A DNA stretch of 64,000 bases from Streptomyces tauricus. GTDB lineage: Bacteria > Actinomycetota > Actinomycetes > Streptomycetales > Streptomycetaceae. Made by a program: the position numbers and the translations under genes. Numbering within the stretch: position 1 is the first letter of the stretch; each line of letters starts with the position of its first letter. The stretch is from positions 558,001-622,000 of the forward strand of contig NZ_BMVY01000001.1 of NCBI RefSeq assembly GCF_014650955.1. The letters run 5' to 3'. Shown here piece by piece: positions 24,636 to 35,100 of the stretch. A model generated the notes under the pieces. That model searched no databases, was not told where the DNA came from, and saw only the letters and a list, made by a program, of their open reading frames with translations.

Positions 24636-26285
24636 TCAGCCGGGCTCAGGGGCATCCGTGGGCTGTCGGGCAGTCTCGGGATCGGCCTCGGGAATGTCTT
24701 CTTCCGGCATGTTCAGTGCGACGAACTCCTGTGGAACGGGACCGCTTTCCGACCCCTGTTCCGTCTCCGCGGTCGGTGCCGGGGCTCCCGCGGAGTGCAC
24801 CTGGAGGTCGAGGGACTGGCCCATCGGGAACCAGAGCACGGTGAGCGTCATGAACACGCGGTACAAGTCAGGGTTCACCTCCGCGTAGATCCAGACCGAC
24901 TGGCCCTTGCGCAGTGGGATCGAGAACGATGCCATGCCGGGTTGCGCCGGAGGGGTGATGTTGTTGTAGCGGCCGTCGGTATAGACAGTCAGCCTGGTCG
25001 TGCTTCCGGAGATTCCGGTCGGACCCGTCACCTGTCCGGACAGGGTTCCGTCGGTGGGGGCGGTCGCGTGGAAGTAGTTACCGAAGGACGGCACGGACTG
25101 CTGTGGCCAGGAGCGCCGGTACGCGGGTGAGCCGTACGCCTGGACCGCACCGGCGAACTGGACCGGCCCGCCGGCGCGGAGGGTCTTGCCCGTAGCGACG
25201 GTGACGTTGTTGTCGAAGGTGCTCGCTCCGGCGACGTTCAGGGCCGCGTCGACCTTCAGGCCCGCGGGCTGGCTGATCCGCAGCGGCTTGCTGCCCGCAC
25301 CGCGGAGTGAGCCGGTGACGGTCACCGTCGTCGTGTCCGATCCGGTGACCGCCACGTTGTTGGCGAACGTGCTCGAACCGTGGACGTTCAGGGCGGCGTC
25401 GACCTTCAGACCTGCGGGCTGGCTGACCCGCAGCGGGCTGCTGCCCGCGCCGCGCACCGATCCGGCGACCGTCAGGTCCTTGGCGGTGTTGCTGAGGCTG
25501 ACGTTGTCGGCGAAGGTGGCCGGGCCCTGGACGGTGAGGTTCCTGACGACGAGGTCGGGGATGCGTACGGTGACCGCCGTGGTCAGGGTGTGGGTGAGGG
25601 TGGAGCCACCGGCTGTGACTTCGGCACGGAGCATGAAGCCGGTGACGGTCGTCAGGCCGCGCGGGGTGGGCCAGACGCGTTCCTTGTCGAGGGAGACTCC
25701 GGCGGGCGTGTCGCCCCAGTGCATCGTGTATTTCGCGTCCGAGCCCTCCCAGCGGAGCACGGCTGCCTCACCGTTCTCCACCATGATCTTCTCGGGCGCG
25801 AAGTTCCGGAACACGAAACCGGCCGGGAACTTGTCCACCACGACCGCGCCGCTCTTGTCGGTGAAACTCCCGTTCGTCGGTGACGAGCTCTCGACGATCG
25901 CGAGGGAGACCTGACCCGCCGTGCGGTTGACCGCGATGTTGGACAGGGTGAGGGTGACGATCTGCCCGGTGAACTGCACGGCACGCGCCGGAGTGAAGGT
26001 GATGACCGCGAAGCCGCCGGAGACGGCGGGAGCGGACGGCGTCCAGCCGGTACTGGCGCCGGTCCTGATGCCGGCGCCTTCGGTGGTGAGGTGCTCGGCC
26101 CCCGCGCCGACCGGCACCCGGACGGTGATCTTGCTGCACCAGGCCGGCGTGGTGATCCCGCCGCCCACATTGATGTTGACGGAGCCGTATTCGGTCTCCT
26201 CGGCGGAGCTCACCCGCAACGGCTTCGGGTCGGTCGACGGCTCGTACGGCAGCAGGTTGGTGGCGTTCACCATGATGACGCTCAT
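24636..26285 (-). CDS. Last gene of six-gene operon: fibre/adhesin-like protein with 50-residue repeats
   Basis: The 549-residue protein has three parts. Residues 1-245 are beta-rich and Ig-like (strands such as SVNINVGGGITTPAW, FAVITFTPARAVQFTGQIVT, AAVLRWEGSDAKYTMHWGDT). Residues 246-385 carry two near-identical 50-residue repeats plus a partial third, each with LxVxGxSTFxxNV and LRGAGSKPLRISQPAGLKVD-type text, similar to shaft repeats of tail-fibre and adhesin proteins. Residues 390-510 form another beta domain (TRLTVYTDGRYNNI, SFSIPLRKGQSVWIYAEVN), followed by an acidic, Pro-rich tail. There is no signal peptide or membrane anchor. ATG 26285 follows AAGGAAAGG and lies 26 bp after the previous gene. 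Function unknown; a structural or binding role is inferred. Confidence 0.75.
   Translation of the reverse strand: MSVIMVNATNLLPYEPSTDPKPLRVSSAEETEYGSVNINVGGGITTPAWCSKITVRVPVGAGAEHLTTEGAGIRTGASTGWTPSAPAVSGGFAVITFTPARAVQFTGQIVTLTLSNIAVNRTAGQVSLAIVESSSPTNGSFTDKSGAVVVDKFPAGFVFRNFAPEKIMVENGEAAVLRWEGSDAKYTMHWGDTPAGVSLDKERVWPTPRGLTTVTGFMLRAEVTAGGSTLTHTLTTAVTVRIPDLVVRNLTVQGPATFADNVSLSNTAKDLTVAGSVRGAGSSPLRVSQPAGLKVDAALNVHGSSTFANNVAVTGSDTTTVTVTGSLRGAGSKPLRISQPAGLKVDAALNVAGASTFDNNVTVATGKTLRAGGPVQFAGAVQAYGSPAYRRSWPQQSVPSFGNYFHATAPTDGTLSGQVTGPTGISGSTTRLTVYTDGRYNNITPPAQPGMASFSIPLRKGQSVWIYAEVNPDLYRVFMTLTVLWFPMGQSLDLQVHSAGAPAPTAETEQGSESGPVPQEFVALNMPEEDIPEADPETARQPTDAPEPG
25170..25469 (-). repeat. Two tandem 150-bp repeats inside the fibre-like gene
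   Basis: Codons 273-322 and 323-372 are near-identical 50-residue units (for example GLKVDAALNV occurs 50 residues apart), and the DNA itself repeats with a 150-bp period (GACGTTCA at 25233 and 25383). The conservation at DNA level points to recent duplication and a possible length-variable shaft. Confidence 0.85.
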
Positions 26286-26311
26286 GCAACAGCCTTTCCT
26301 TGGGCGGAGGT

Positions 26312-29300
26312 TCAGGACAGTTCGGTCGCGTCGAGCAGCAGGTATCCGTACCGGGCCTGCGCCTGCGGATCCCCGAAGTGCGCCGCGGAATCGGCCGGCA
26401 CGATCGGCAGCTCCACCCACTCGGTGTCCGACCCGCGCGGCTCGGCCCAGCTCCACGCCCCGTGCCACGACGCCGGCTGCGGCAGCACCACACCTGCTTC
26501 CGTAGGCTCCTGCCCCTCCCGCGTCCGCCGGGCCTCCTCGGCCTTGTCGACCCGCTCGGCGGCCAGCAGCGGGCCGAGCCGGAACGACGCCCGGATCCGC
26601 CGCATGGCCTCGGACACCAGGTCGTCGGGCAGCTGGACCTTGGTCACCGGGAGGATGTCCGTGGTGGCGTGCACCGCCGCGTACGGATCCATCAGCAGCG
26701 TCAGGTGGTGCTTCACCGGCTGGTCCGGGGTGCGTGCGGGCACGGACAGGCCGTGGCCCTTGTCGATCGGAGTCAGGTAACCCCCTCCGCCCTGCGGCAT
26801 GACCGCGTGGAACAGCTCGTACGAAATCTCCTGGTCGGGGCCGGTCGCCCCGGCGAAGTAGCCGATGAGGCCGTCACCGAGCCGCTTCTCGTTGCCGAGC
26901 CGCACCGGCCAGCGGTAGCCGTCGTACTCCTCCTGCGACTCGCCCAGTACCTGGTCCCAGCTGGGGTTGCTCAGCAGTGGTCCTTCGAGCTCGACGCCCA
27001 GATCGGCGCGTACCAGCGCGAGGGGGCGGCCGATGAGCCGCAGCGGGGAGCCGTCCTCCTGGGCCGCGTCGTCGAGGATGGTGTCGAGGGTCTGGTCGAT
27101 GGTGTCGAGCAGACCGGTGAGGGCGGCGGCGGGTTCGTCCTTCAGGGTGCGGACGAACCGGGCCAGGTGCGGCATGGCGTCCTCGAACTCGTCGGCGTCG
27201 ACGTCGGGATGGGGTGAGCCGGGGAGCGGCAGCCATACGCTGTCGTCCGCCGCGTCGATGTCCTTGACGACGCGGAGTTCGCCGAGGGCGACGCCGTCGG
27301 GTCCGTGCACGACGAGGGTCTGGTCGAGGTGGTTGAGCAGCAGCCAGCCGGCCAGGGGGTTCTCCGTGGTGGCCGCGCGGGCCATCGGCGAGAGTCGCTG
27401 TCCGTCCACGGCGCGTACGGTCTCCAGCCGGACGCGGGCGCCCTGGAGAAGGCGCGGGCCGAGCTGGACGAAGCGGGCGGTGCCGATGATGTCCTCGTCG
27501 AGGACGCTGTCAGGGGCGACGCTGTCCGCGAGGGTGAGGGATACCTGTTCGTAGTTGGTGCTGTTGACGATGTTGTAGGTGCGGCCGAAACGGTCGACGA
27601 TGCGCAGGTCGTGGAAGGCGAACTGACCGGCGCGGACCGGCTGGAACGGTGTTCCGGGGTCGTCGGCGGGCGGGTCAAGCGGCCCGCCCTCCGGGACGCT
27701 CTGGATGTCGCCGACGAGCCGGGCGGTGGCCTCGGGGACGTGCACGGTGGTCCTGGCGGTGCCGTCCTGCTGGACGAGCCAGTCGTGGAAGCCGTCGAGG
27801 CGCTGGGAGAGCAGGCCGGGGTCGCCGAGTTCCTCGCGCAGGGCGAGCAGGCCTTCGGTGGGGGCGCCGGAGTAGGTGTCGAGGTAGCGGTCGATCTGCT
27901 TCTGCAGGACGTACGGCGCGCTCGGGGTGAGGAACGCCCGGTTCTTGAAGGTGAGCCAGCGCAGGTCGGCTTCGCCGCCGCCGGGCTCGGCTCCCCGGCC
28001 GGACCATTCGTACCGGCTGCCGTCGAAGGTCGAGTAGGTGGTGCCGTCGCCCTGGAAGGGCGTGGGGCAGTACTTCAGCTCGTATTCGAGGTGCATGGGC
28101 AGCCAGGGCTGCCGCCACGGCGCGGTGTGCTCGGGGACGGGTCCGGCGACGGCTGTGGGGTCCGCGAGAGCCGCTTCGAGGGCGCCGGGGACCCGGACCA
28201 CCTGGTCCAGGAGGGCGAACTCGGCGAGCAGCGGGGTGCAGGCGTCGGGGAGTCCGGCCAGTCCGGGGCTGGGTGGAGTGGTGGGCCGGTCGTAGGTCTT
28301 GCCGTCGACGGTGATCCGGGTGATCAGAGCCTCGGGGAGGCGGCAGGGCAGTGGGGCGTCCCGGGTGAGGGGTTCCCTGGCTCCGGTGTCCTTGATGAGT
28401 ACGACCGGGTCGGCGGGGCGGTAGTAGGACTCGCGGGCGGTTCGCTCCAGTTGGTAGCGCGGGTCGAGTCCACGCTCGGTCGCGTACTTCGCGATGTCGG
28501 TCGCGAGTTCCTCCGGGGTGCTTCCGGTGGGCAGTTGCCGCGACAGCGCGAACTGCTCGTCGAGCAGAGCCCCGGTCCGCCCGGCCAGACTCGTCGGGTC
28601 GCTCTCGTCGAGCTGGACATCGGCGTCGTCGTCGAACCCGGCGGGGTGCTCAGGGGTGAACGCGGGGACCGGCTTGTTGCGCAGCCACCAGATGTTCCAC
28701 AGCCGCTGTTGAGACCGGCGGAGCCTGGGCGTGAGGTCGTCGTACTGCCGTTGGACGTCGTTGAGCCCGGCCAGCCACCCGGGTGCCGGCGGTGGGGGCG
28801 GCAGCTCGTCATCGCCTTCGACGGGGCGCGCGGACACCTTCCACACATGGCCGCCGTCGGATCCGGAGAACCAGGAGTGGTGGGTGATGGTGTCGAGGTC
28901 TTCTTCGCCGTCGGCGGTGTCGAGCGTTTCGAGGGTGCCTTGGAAGAGTGAGCGTACGAGGTCCCCGGTGCGTGCGGACCGGGTCTGCCGGCCGGCCAGC
29001 CGGCCGAGGGCCTCGGCGCTGCTGCTGCCCAGCGTGAGGATTTCGCTCAGCTCGATGTTGCTCGGTTTGTCGGACTCGTGGGTGGCGCCTTCGCGCTGCC
29101 AGTCGACTCCCAGCGCGAAGCCGCTGTAGAGAGTGCGGTCCAGGGCGTCGGCGGCGGTGCCCTCGGGGGCGTCCCAGCCGAGGGCTTCGAGGAGGTCTGC
29201 CGTCCCGGCCGCGTCCGGTGGGAGCAGGCCGGGCACCGTTGCGGCGCGGTGGAGGTAGTCAAGATCGTCGTCGCTGTACCAGCCGGCGACGAAGTAGCTC

Positions 29301-29953
29301 AGCGTCGCGTCGGGCGGGTGGTTGTCCAGGTCGCCTTTGAGGTCCTCAAGGGTGTCGTGGATCGAGAAGACGTCCTTGTTGTACGGCTGGTAGGCCGCGA
29401 AGCCGGGCAGCCCGGGCCCGGCCGCGGTCAGGTGCGGCTGCTGGGCGGGCGGTTCCGTCCATGGCGCCTGGGTGAGGTCGTGGCGGCGGCCCAGGAAGGT
29501 CAGTTCCAGCGGAGCACCCTCGGGCGATTCGGGGTTCGGGTGCTTGTTGGTGCCCAGGACGTCGTTGCCGTCGGCGTCCTGGACCGGACGGCTCTCCAGG
29601 TAGTCGCTCTGCACGACCCACCCGACGGCTTTGGGGCCCGAGGCCGTCGGTGTGCTGCTGTAGCGCACGACCAGCCAGCGGTTGGGGACGAAGGGGAAGG
29701 TCGTCTCCCCGGTCGTCTGGTCGTAGTGCCCGTTGGCCAGCGCCTCGGGCAACTGCCACTGGACGTAGACGCCTTCGCTGTCCGGGCCCATGGTCTCGGT
29801 GCCGACGCCGGGGGACGGCTCCGCGCCCGCGCCCTCCTCGATCATGGCGTCGAAGTTCGGTGTCCACCGGTTGAAGGTCTCGGCGGTGCGGGTCAGCCGG
29901 TTGACGACCAGGGCGTTCACCTTGACGGGGATGATCAGGTCCGTGGCGCTCAC
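26312..29953 (-). CDS. Fifth gene of six-gene operon: 1213-residue protein of unknown family
   Basis: This large cytosolic-looking protein has no signal peptide or transmembrane helix. Its N-terminal 100 residues are beta-rich (LIIPVKVNALVVNRL, then PFVPNRWLVVRY). A central region around residues 290-330 is Pro-rich with a helical stretch (LRRSQQRLWNIWWLRNKPVP), and a later part has RAGQFAFHDLRIVDRFGRTY, VLDEDIIGTARFVQLGPRLL and LAGWLLLNHLDQTLVVHGPD, which look like repeated beta domains. The GTG start overlaps the stop of the gene before it (GTGA), showing translational coupling. I do not recognise the family; large size and beta content suggest a structural or scaffold role. Confidence 0.75.
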   Translation of the reverse strand: MSATDLIIPVKVNALVVNRLTRTAETFNRWTPNFDAMIEEGAGAEPSPGVGTETMGPDSEGVYVQWQLPEALANGHYDQTTGETTFPFVPNRWLVVRYSSTPTASGPKAVGWVVQSDYLESRPVQDADGNDVLGTNKHPNPESPEGAPLELTFLGRRHDLTQAPWTEPPAQQPHLTAAGPGLPGFAAYQPYNKDVFSIHDTLEDLKGDLDNHPPDATLSYFVAGWYSDDDLDYLHRAATVPGLLPPDAAGTADLLEALGWDAPEGTAADALDRTLYSGFALGVDWQREGATHESDKPSNIELSEILTLGSSSAEALGRLAGRQTRSARTGDLVRSLFQGTLETLDTADGEEDLDTITHHSWFSGSDGGHVWKVSARPVEGDDELPPPPPAPGWLAGLNDVQRQYDDLTPRLRRSQQRLWNIWWLRNKPVPAFTPEHPAGFDDDADVQLDESDPTSLAGRTGALLDEQFALSRQLPTGSTPEELATDIAKYATERGLDPRYQLERTARESYYRPADPVVLIKDTGAREPLTRDAPLPCRLPEALITRITVDGKTYDRPTTPPSPGLAGLPDACTPLLAEFALLDQVVRVPGALEAALADPTAVAGPVPEHTAPWRQPWLPMHLEYELKYCPTPFQGDGTTYSTFDGSRYEWSGRGAEPGGGEADLRWLTFKNRAFLTPSAPYVLQKQIDRYLDTYSGAPTEGLLALREELGDPGLLSQRLDGFHDWLVQQDGTARTTVHVPEATARLVGDIQSVPEGGPLDPPADDPGTPFQPVRAGQFAFHDLRIVDRFGRTYNIVNSTNYEQVSLTLADSVAPDSVLDEDIIGTARFVQLGPRLLQGARVRLETVRAVDGQRLSPMARAATTENPLAGWLLLNHLDQTLVVHGPDGVALGELRVVKDIDAADDSVWLPLPGSPHPDVDADEFEDAMPHLARFVRTLKDEPAAALTGLLDTIDQTLDTILDDAAQEDGSPLRLIGRPLALVRADLGVELEGPLLSNPSWDQVLGESQEEYDGYRWPVRLGNEKRLGDGLIGYFAGATGPDQEISYELFHAVMPQGGGGYLTPIDKGHGLSVPARTPDQPVKHHLTLLMDPYAAVHATTDILPVTKVQLPDDLVSEAMRRIRASFRLGPLLAAERVDKAEEARRTREGQEPTEAGVVLPQPASWHGAWSWAEPRGSDTEWVELPIVPADSAAHFGDPQAQARYGYLLLDATELS

Positions 29954-30771
29954 AGGGCGGTCTCCGTCCGGGCAGTGAGGGCGGTGGGGCTGAGGATTTC
30001 CTGTTCCAGCGGGGCGTTGACGAGTTCCAGGGCCAGCTGTCCGGGATCCAGGTCGGTGAGCCCGAACTCCCGGGCCAGGGCGGGTACCAGGCCGTCGGTG
30101 CCGAACATCTGGAGCACTGCGGGTCCGGTGTCCGGGTCGCCGCGCAGATGGAGGTCGAAGAGGTCGCCGGTGGCCGGGTAGTAGGTCTCCAGCGGGGTGC
30201 CGATCGGTGGGTCGGCGGCCAGGCTGCGCAGACCGAGGCGGTTCCCGGAGTCGATGCCGTAGTGGATGCCCTGTCCCGGTTCGCGGAGGACGACCTTGTC
30301 GGGAACGCCGTCCCACAGGACGAGCAGGATCCTCTTGTCCGGTGTGGCGCGGCGCAGTTCGGTGAGGACGGTGCCGTCCTCCAGGTAGGCGGTGATCTTG
30401 ATGTCCGGCCAGGCGGGGATGAGTTCGGAGTGGATGAGCAGCCCGCCGGCGGCATCCTTCGCGCTGGTCGCGCGGGCGGTGGCGCGGTTGAGTTCGGGGG
30501 CGAGGCGGCTGTCGACGGAGGTGTGCACGCCGACGTCGGCGGCTCCGGCGACGAGCGCGTCGAGCCAGCTCTGGTCGAGGCGGAACATCCGGAGGGATTC
30601 CAGGGGCAGCATGCGCGGGTCGGGCACGAGGTGGTGGAACGGCACGCCCTGGAGCAGGCCGAGGCGGGCCTGCCAGGCGGCGATGGTCCCGGCGTCGCGT
30701 TCCGCGGTGGTCCGCAGCAGGGAGAGGGCGCGCTCGTCCGCGAGCACGGCCCTCGCCCGGGTACGTGTCAC
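29950..30771 (-). CDS. Fourth gene of six-gene operon: 273-residue protein of unknown function
   Basis: The protein contains a distinctive block GVPFHHLVPDPRMLPLESLR followed by MFRLDQSWLDALVAGAADVG, a pattern I have met in uncharacterised bacterial proteins without assigned function. The C-terminal half is beta-rich (IKITAYLEDGTVLTELRRA, ILLVLWDGVPDKVVLREPG). GTG 30771 overlaps the stop of the preceding gene by GTGA, and its own stop overlaps the start of the next gene in the same way. No signal peptide, membrane helix or catalytic motif is visible. Confidence 0.75.
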   Translation of the reverse strand: MTRTRARAVLADERALSLLRTTAERDAGTIAAWQARLGLLQGVPFHHLVPDPRMLPLESLRMFRLDQSWLDALVAGAADVGVHTSVDSRLAPELNRATARATSAKDAAGGLLIHSELIPAWPDIKITAYLEDGTVLTELRRATPDKRILLVLWDGVPDKVVLREPGQGIHYGIDSGNRLGLRSLAADPPIGTPLETYYPATGDLFDLHLRGDPDTGPAVLQMFGTDGLVPALAREFGLTDLDPGQLALELVNAPLEQEILSPTALTARTETAL

Positions 30772-32180
30772 TCTCGGCTGCGGGGTCCTGCGGCCGGCGT
30801 CGTCCGGGAGCTGGGGCCCTTGAGGCCGGTGCTGAGCTGCTCGCGGAAGCGGGCGGAGGCGAGTTCGCGCAGCGCGCCGAGGGCGGGCGGGGCGTCGGGG
30901 TCGACCGAGGCGCGCGCCGGATCCGCGGCCAGTGCCATCAACGTCGTCGCCCGGTTGGCCAGTTCGCGGCGGGCCCGGCTGACGGTGGTGGTGTATTCGG
31001 GGTCGGCCAGGCCGATGGCGCGGCCCAGGGTCCAGGCGGCGGCGTAGCTGACGTCGAAGATGCCGTGCTCGGGCTCGTAGATGAGCGCGTGGTCGGAGGT
31101 GGTGTGCGGGCCGGGGCTGTGCTCGGTGGGCACGTCGAACGCGGTGACCGGTGTGGCCGGGCCGCGGTACCAGGCGAAGGTGCGTTCTCCGGAGAGGGTC
31201 AGCTGCGGGACGGCGGTGTAGCCGCGTTCGAGGCGGTCGCGGACGTAGTCGTCCTCGGTGTCGTCGGTGGCGGGTGCGGTCACCGGCAGGCGCAGGGCGA
31301 GCTTTTCGGGTTCCTCGGCGCCGGGGGCGACGAGGTTCTCCAGCAGCGCTCCGGGGTCGGCGGCGGGCCCTTCGCTGCTGGTGAAGCTCCAGCTGTGCAG
31401 TGAGCACAGGCGGACGGCCGTGGTGCCGTCGGGCAGGGTGCCGGACAGGCGGCCCTCGAAGCCTTCGAGGGAGACGAGGTGGACGGCGTAGTTGCCGGGG
31501 TTGTGCGGGAAGCGGCTGGCGTTGACGACCGCGTACTCCCCTTCCTTGAGGACTTCGCCGTCGGCCCGGGTCTTGCTCGCGTCGACGACCTTGCGGACGT
31601 GCGCGAGGTAGTACATCTCGTCGTCGCGCGGGGCGACCGCGTTGAAGAGGTCGGCGGGGACGTCGACGGTCCGGCACGTGCTGCGGTCCTCGTCCTCGTC
31701 GACGCCGCCAGCCGGCAGGTTCGGCCCCTTGACCCCTGCCTCGGCGGGGTTCCGCAACTCCGCGACGGTGCGCGACGCGGTGACCCCGGACGCGGCCGGG
31801 TCGTCGGGCAGTTCGTTCTCCGCGAAGACGAGCAGGGCGAGCCAGGGCGGGCGGGCCGGGGGCTGCTCGGCGCGGGTTCCGGCGAGGTTGCGTTCCCAGG
31901 GCAGGATCGACCGGCTGAGGGTGATGTGCGGCAGGGTCCTGGTGTAGGCGCCGGTGCTCTCGCGTGGCGGGTAGTAGGCGTGGACGGACGCTTCGTTGAG
32001 CACGAAGCGGACAGCCTTGATCTCGAAGGTCTCCTCGGACGGGGGCAGCTTGTCCTGGGCGTCCAGTTCGCCGCCGGAGTCGGTGAGGGTGTTCTTGACG
32101 ACGACCCGGTAGTCGCCGGGGGTGGCGCGCGGGATCAGGTGGTCGAGGAAGTGGATGCGGAGATCCGGTTCAGCACTCAC
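30768..32180 (-). CDS. Third gene of six-gene operon: 470-residue protein of unknown function
   Basis: The N-terminal 130 residues have strong beta character (LRIHFLDHLIPRATPGDYRV, AVRFVLNEASVHAYYPP) and a motif LPHITLSRSILPWERN followed by PPWLALLVFAENEL, suggesting a family-specific domain. The middle part has further strands (NYAVHLVSLEGFEGRL) and the last 130 residues are helical (ALIYEPEHGIFDVSYAAAWT, LGRAIGLADPEY). GTG 32180 lies 6 bp after the DUF6603-like gene, with GAGGTGA inside the upstream gene acting as ribosome-binding site. No signal peptide. Function unknown. Confidence 0.75.
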   Translation of the reverse strand: MSAEPDLRIHFLDHLIPRATPGDYRVVVKNTLTDSGGELDAQDKLPPSEETFEIKAVRFVLNEASVHAYYPPRESTGAYTRTLPHITLSRSILPWERNLAGTRAEQPPARPPWLALLVFAENELPDDPAASGVTASRTVAELRNPAEAGVKGPNLPAGGVDEDEDRSTCRTVDVPADLFNAVAPRDDEMYYLAHVRKVVDASKTRADGEVLKEGEYAVVNASRFPHNPGNYAVHLVSLEGFEGRLSGTLPDGTTAVRLCSLHSWSFTSSEGPAADPGALLENLVAPGAEEPEKLALRLPVTAPATDDTEDDYVRDRLERGYTAVPQLTLSGERTFAWYRGPATPVTAFDVPTEHSPGPHTTSDHALIYEPEHGIFDVSYAAAWTLGRAIGLADPEYTTTVSRARRELANRATTLMALAADPARASVDPDAPPALGALRELASARFREQLSTGLKGPSSRTTPAAGPRSRE

Positions 32181-32186
32181 GGCCGG

Positions 32187-35100
32187 TCACCTCGTCGCGG
32201 TGGTGGTCAGGGGCGGGGTGGTCAGGCTGCGGCCGGCGAGCGCGGCGTAACCGCTGAGCGGGCTGTCGGTGTCGGCGCCGGGTCCCGCGCCGAGCCGGGT
32301 GAGCGTGCTGAGCACGGCGGTGCGGCGGCCCTTGACGGTGGGATCGGCGACGGTGTCGACGATGGTCCGTACGCTTCCGTCGTCGGCTCGTGGTTCGGGT
32401 CCGGCGGGATCGGAGACGCGCAGGGGCATGCGGCCGTCCGGGAGTCCTTCGTACGAGAGCGCCTTCGAGGTGACGGGTCCGGTGTCGGTGCCGTAGTCCG
32501 GCGCGGGCAGGGTGATGCGCAGTCCGGTGAGGCGGTTCTCGAGCAGTTGGTCGCCGTCGAGCGCATCGCCGGGTTTGGCCAGGGGTTTGCCCCACAGGCC
32601 GGGGGCGACGGTGCCGGTGACCGGCTTGACCACCCAGTAGTGGTCGGCGGGGTGGAAGGTCGTGCCGTCCTTGGTGAGGGTGACCCGGTGGGCGGAGGTG
32701 ACACCGGTCTTCCGCATGGGGCGGATGTCGATGGTCCCGTCCTCGGACTGCTTGATCAGCCGTTCGTTGAGGTAGAGGTGCGAGGCGGGGATGCCGGCCT
32801 CGGTGGTGAAGGTGAAGCCGGCCGACGAGACGAGGATCGGTTCCTTGGCGGCCGCGCGCCGGGCGATCTCGCCCTGGTCGGCGTCGGCGAGCAGGCCTTC
32901 GTTGGCTACGACCCGGACGGGTGCGGGGATCTGGGTGCGGAACTCGGGCCAGTCCACGGCGGGGGTGCTGTCGCGGGAGGAGCCGAAGCCGAAGCTGAAG
33001 GAGATGAACCAGAGTTTGACGGTGGCCCGGCCCCCGAAGGGCGGCAGCCACAGGTGCAGGTCGATGCCGACCTCGACGGAGATGCGGACCCGGACGAACC
33101 AGACCTTGATGGTGGCCGCGACGCCGATGCTGATGCCGAGCCGGACGTCGAGGTAGAAGGGTTTCCACTGGACCAGCACGTCCAGGTGGGCGGTGAACCA
33201 GGCGGAGAAGATGCCCTTGTCGTAGACGGCGGCCAGGCGCCCCCCGAACATGAACGCGGCGGGGGTGATCGCGGCATAGGCCTCGGCCCGTACGGTGATG
33301 TCGCTCGCCGGGGACCACACGAACCCGAGCCGCTTGGGCCGGGGGTAGTGCGCGGGGACGTTGTAGGCGGGGTGGTAGCCGCCGAGGCTGATGGCGAAGT
33401 CCCCGGCGCGGTATCCGCCGGTCCAGACATAGACGGCCAGACCGCCGGTGAGTTCGATCGACGGGTCGAGCACATAGCTGCCGGGCAGCAGGGCCACGTC
33501 CATGGACAGGCAGTGCTCGGCGGAGCTGAAGCCGAGGCTCAGGCCGATGTTCACCCTGGCGATGGCGCGGGCGGTCGGAACGAGGGTGCGCGGCAGGCTG
33601 ACGGAGGTACGGCCGAGCAGCATGGCCTTGACGGAGTCGCCGAGTTCGATGACGGCGAGGGCCTTGGTCTCGATGAAGCCGAAGCTGGTGAACTTCACTC
33701 CGGCGGCGATCCAGTACTGGCCCTCGGTGGGGCGGATCCAGCCGGTGGGTCCGGTGAGGGCCTTGAGCGCGTCCTCGGGGGTGTACGGCGTCGGGGCGGG
33801 CATGCCGGGCAGCGCCTGGGCCGCGTCCAGCCGTGCCACCAGCGGGAATTCGGCGAGCTCGGCACCGCTGGGGACCTTCTTGAAGGAGCTGTTGATCCCG
33901 AATCCGGCGGAGAAGCCGGTGACGGTGAAGGGTGGCGGGCCGAAGACCGAGGCACCGCCGAGGAGGGAGACCTCACCGTAGATGAAGACCGAGTGCCAGC
34001 CTTCGACGCTGCGTGCCCACACGGCCTGCGCGCCCAGTTCGACCGCCATCGCCTGGACCAGGATCAGTCCGGCGAGTTCGAAGTCGAGGGTGGGGTCGTC
34101 GGGTGTCTTGTTGAGCAGGCCGCCCTTGAGGCCGATGAGCCCGTCGGCGGCGGTGGCCTCGATATTCATGCCGTGCAGGAAGGGCAGCAGCGGGAAGCCG
34201 CCGCCCATGCCGACGTAGAAGCCGAGTCCGGCGACCTGCCAGGTGAGGGAACCGATCGTGACCTGGCCCTGGAGCTCGATCAGCAAGCCCTTTTTGAAGT
34301 CGTGACGGAACACGATCGCGGACAGGTAGACAGGCCCGAACTGCTTGCCGATCACGAACTCGTATTCGAGCTTCGGCTTGTCCGGGCCCTGCGGATCCGG
34401 TCCGAACTTCGGCGGCACGGTGATCACCACTGCCGGGGTCGGTTGGCCCATGACGGCGAGGTGGACCGCCGCACTCACGTTCTTGCCCAGTGGGACCCCT
34501 GCCGCCTCGTTCGCCACCGGCAACTGCTGGAGCGGTCCGAGGTCGTACTCCGTGACGACCCGGTTGATCTTGATGACGTCTTCGGCGCCGAGGTTCTCGG
34601 AGACGTACATGACCTGGAGTGCGGGCAGGGACAGCAGCCCGTCGCCGATCATGGGGCCGATCACCGGCAGCCCCGAGCCGTCCCAGTCCGTGCGGACCCG
34701 GACCATGGCGACGGTGGTGGCCTTGGGTTTGCCGTCCTGGCCGGTGCGGCCGAGCACCGTGGTCCGCAGCACCAGCACTTCCACCGGGTTCGCGCCGGTG
34801 TCGTGGTCCACCGGAGCCTCGGCGGTGACCATCAGGTTGTCCGTCTTGCCCATCGGATGCTGGTGCAGCTGGACCCGCTCCAGCCAGTCGACCAGCGGGC
34901 CGGGCAGTTCGACGTCGTACTCGCCGAGGGCTTCGAGCAGTGGGGTGATCAACAGGGGTGGTCCGTCGAGGGGCTGGGCCGTGCCGATGGAGTCCCTGCG
35001 CAGTTCGGCGCGGAACTCCAGCGGGTCGGCGACCGCGCCGCCGAGCTGGAAGCCCACCCATGGCCCGGTGCCGGGGCACCGTCCGGCCTCGGCCGCGGCC

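Noticed and set aside
27305..28951. 548-residue plus-strand open frame inside the 1213-residue gene
   Set aside because: Mirror frame with Gly/Val/Asp-rich text; no start signal and no domain.
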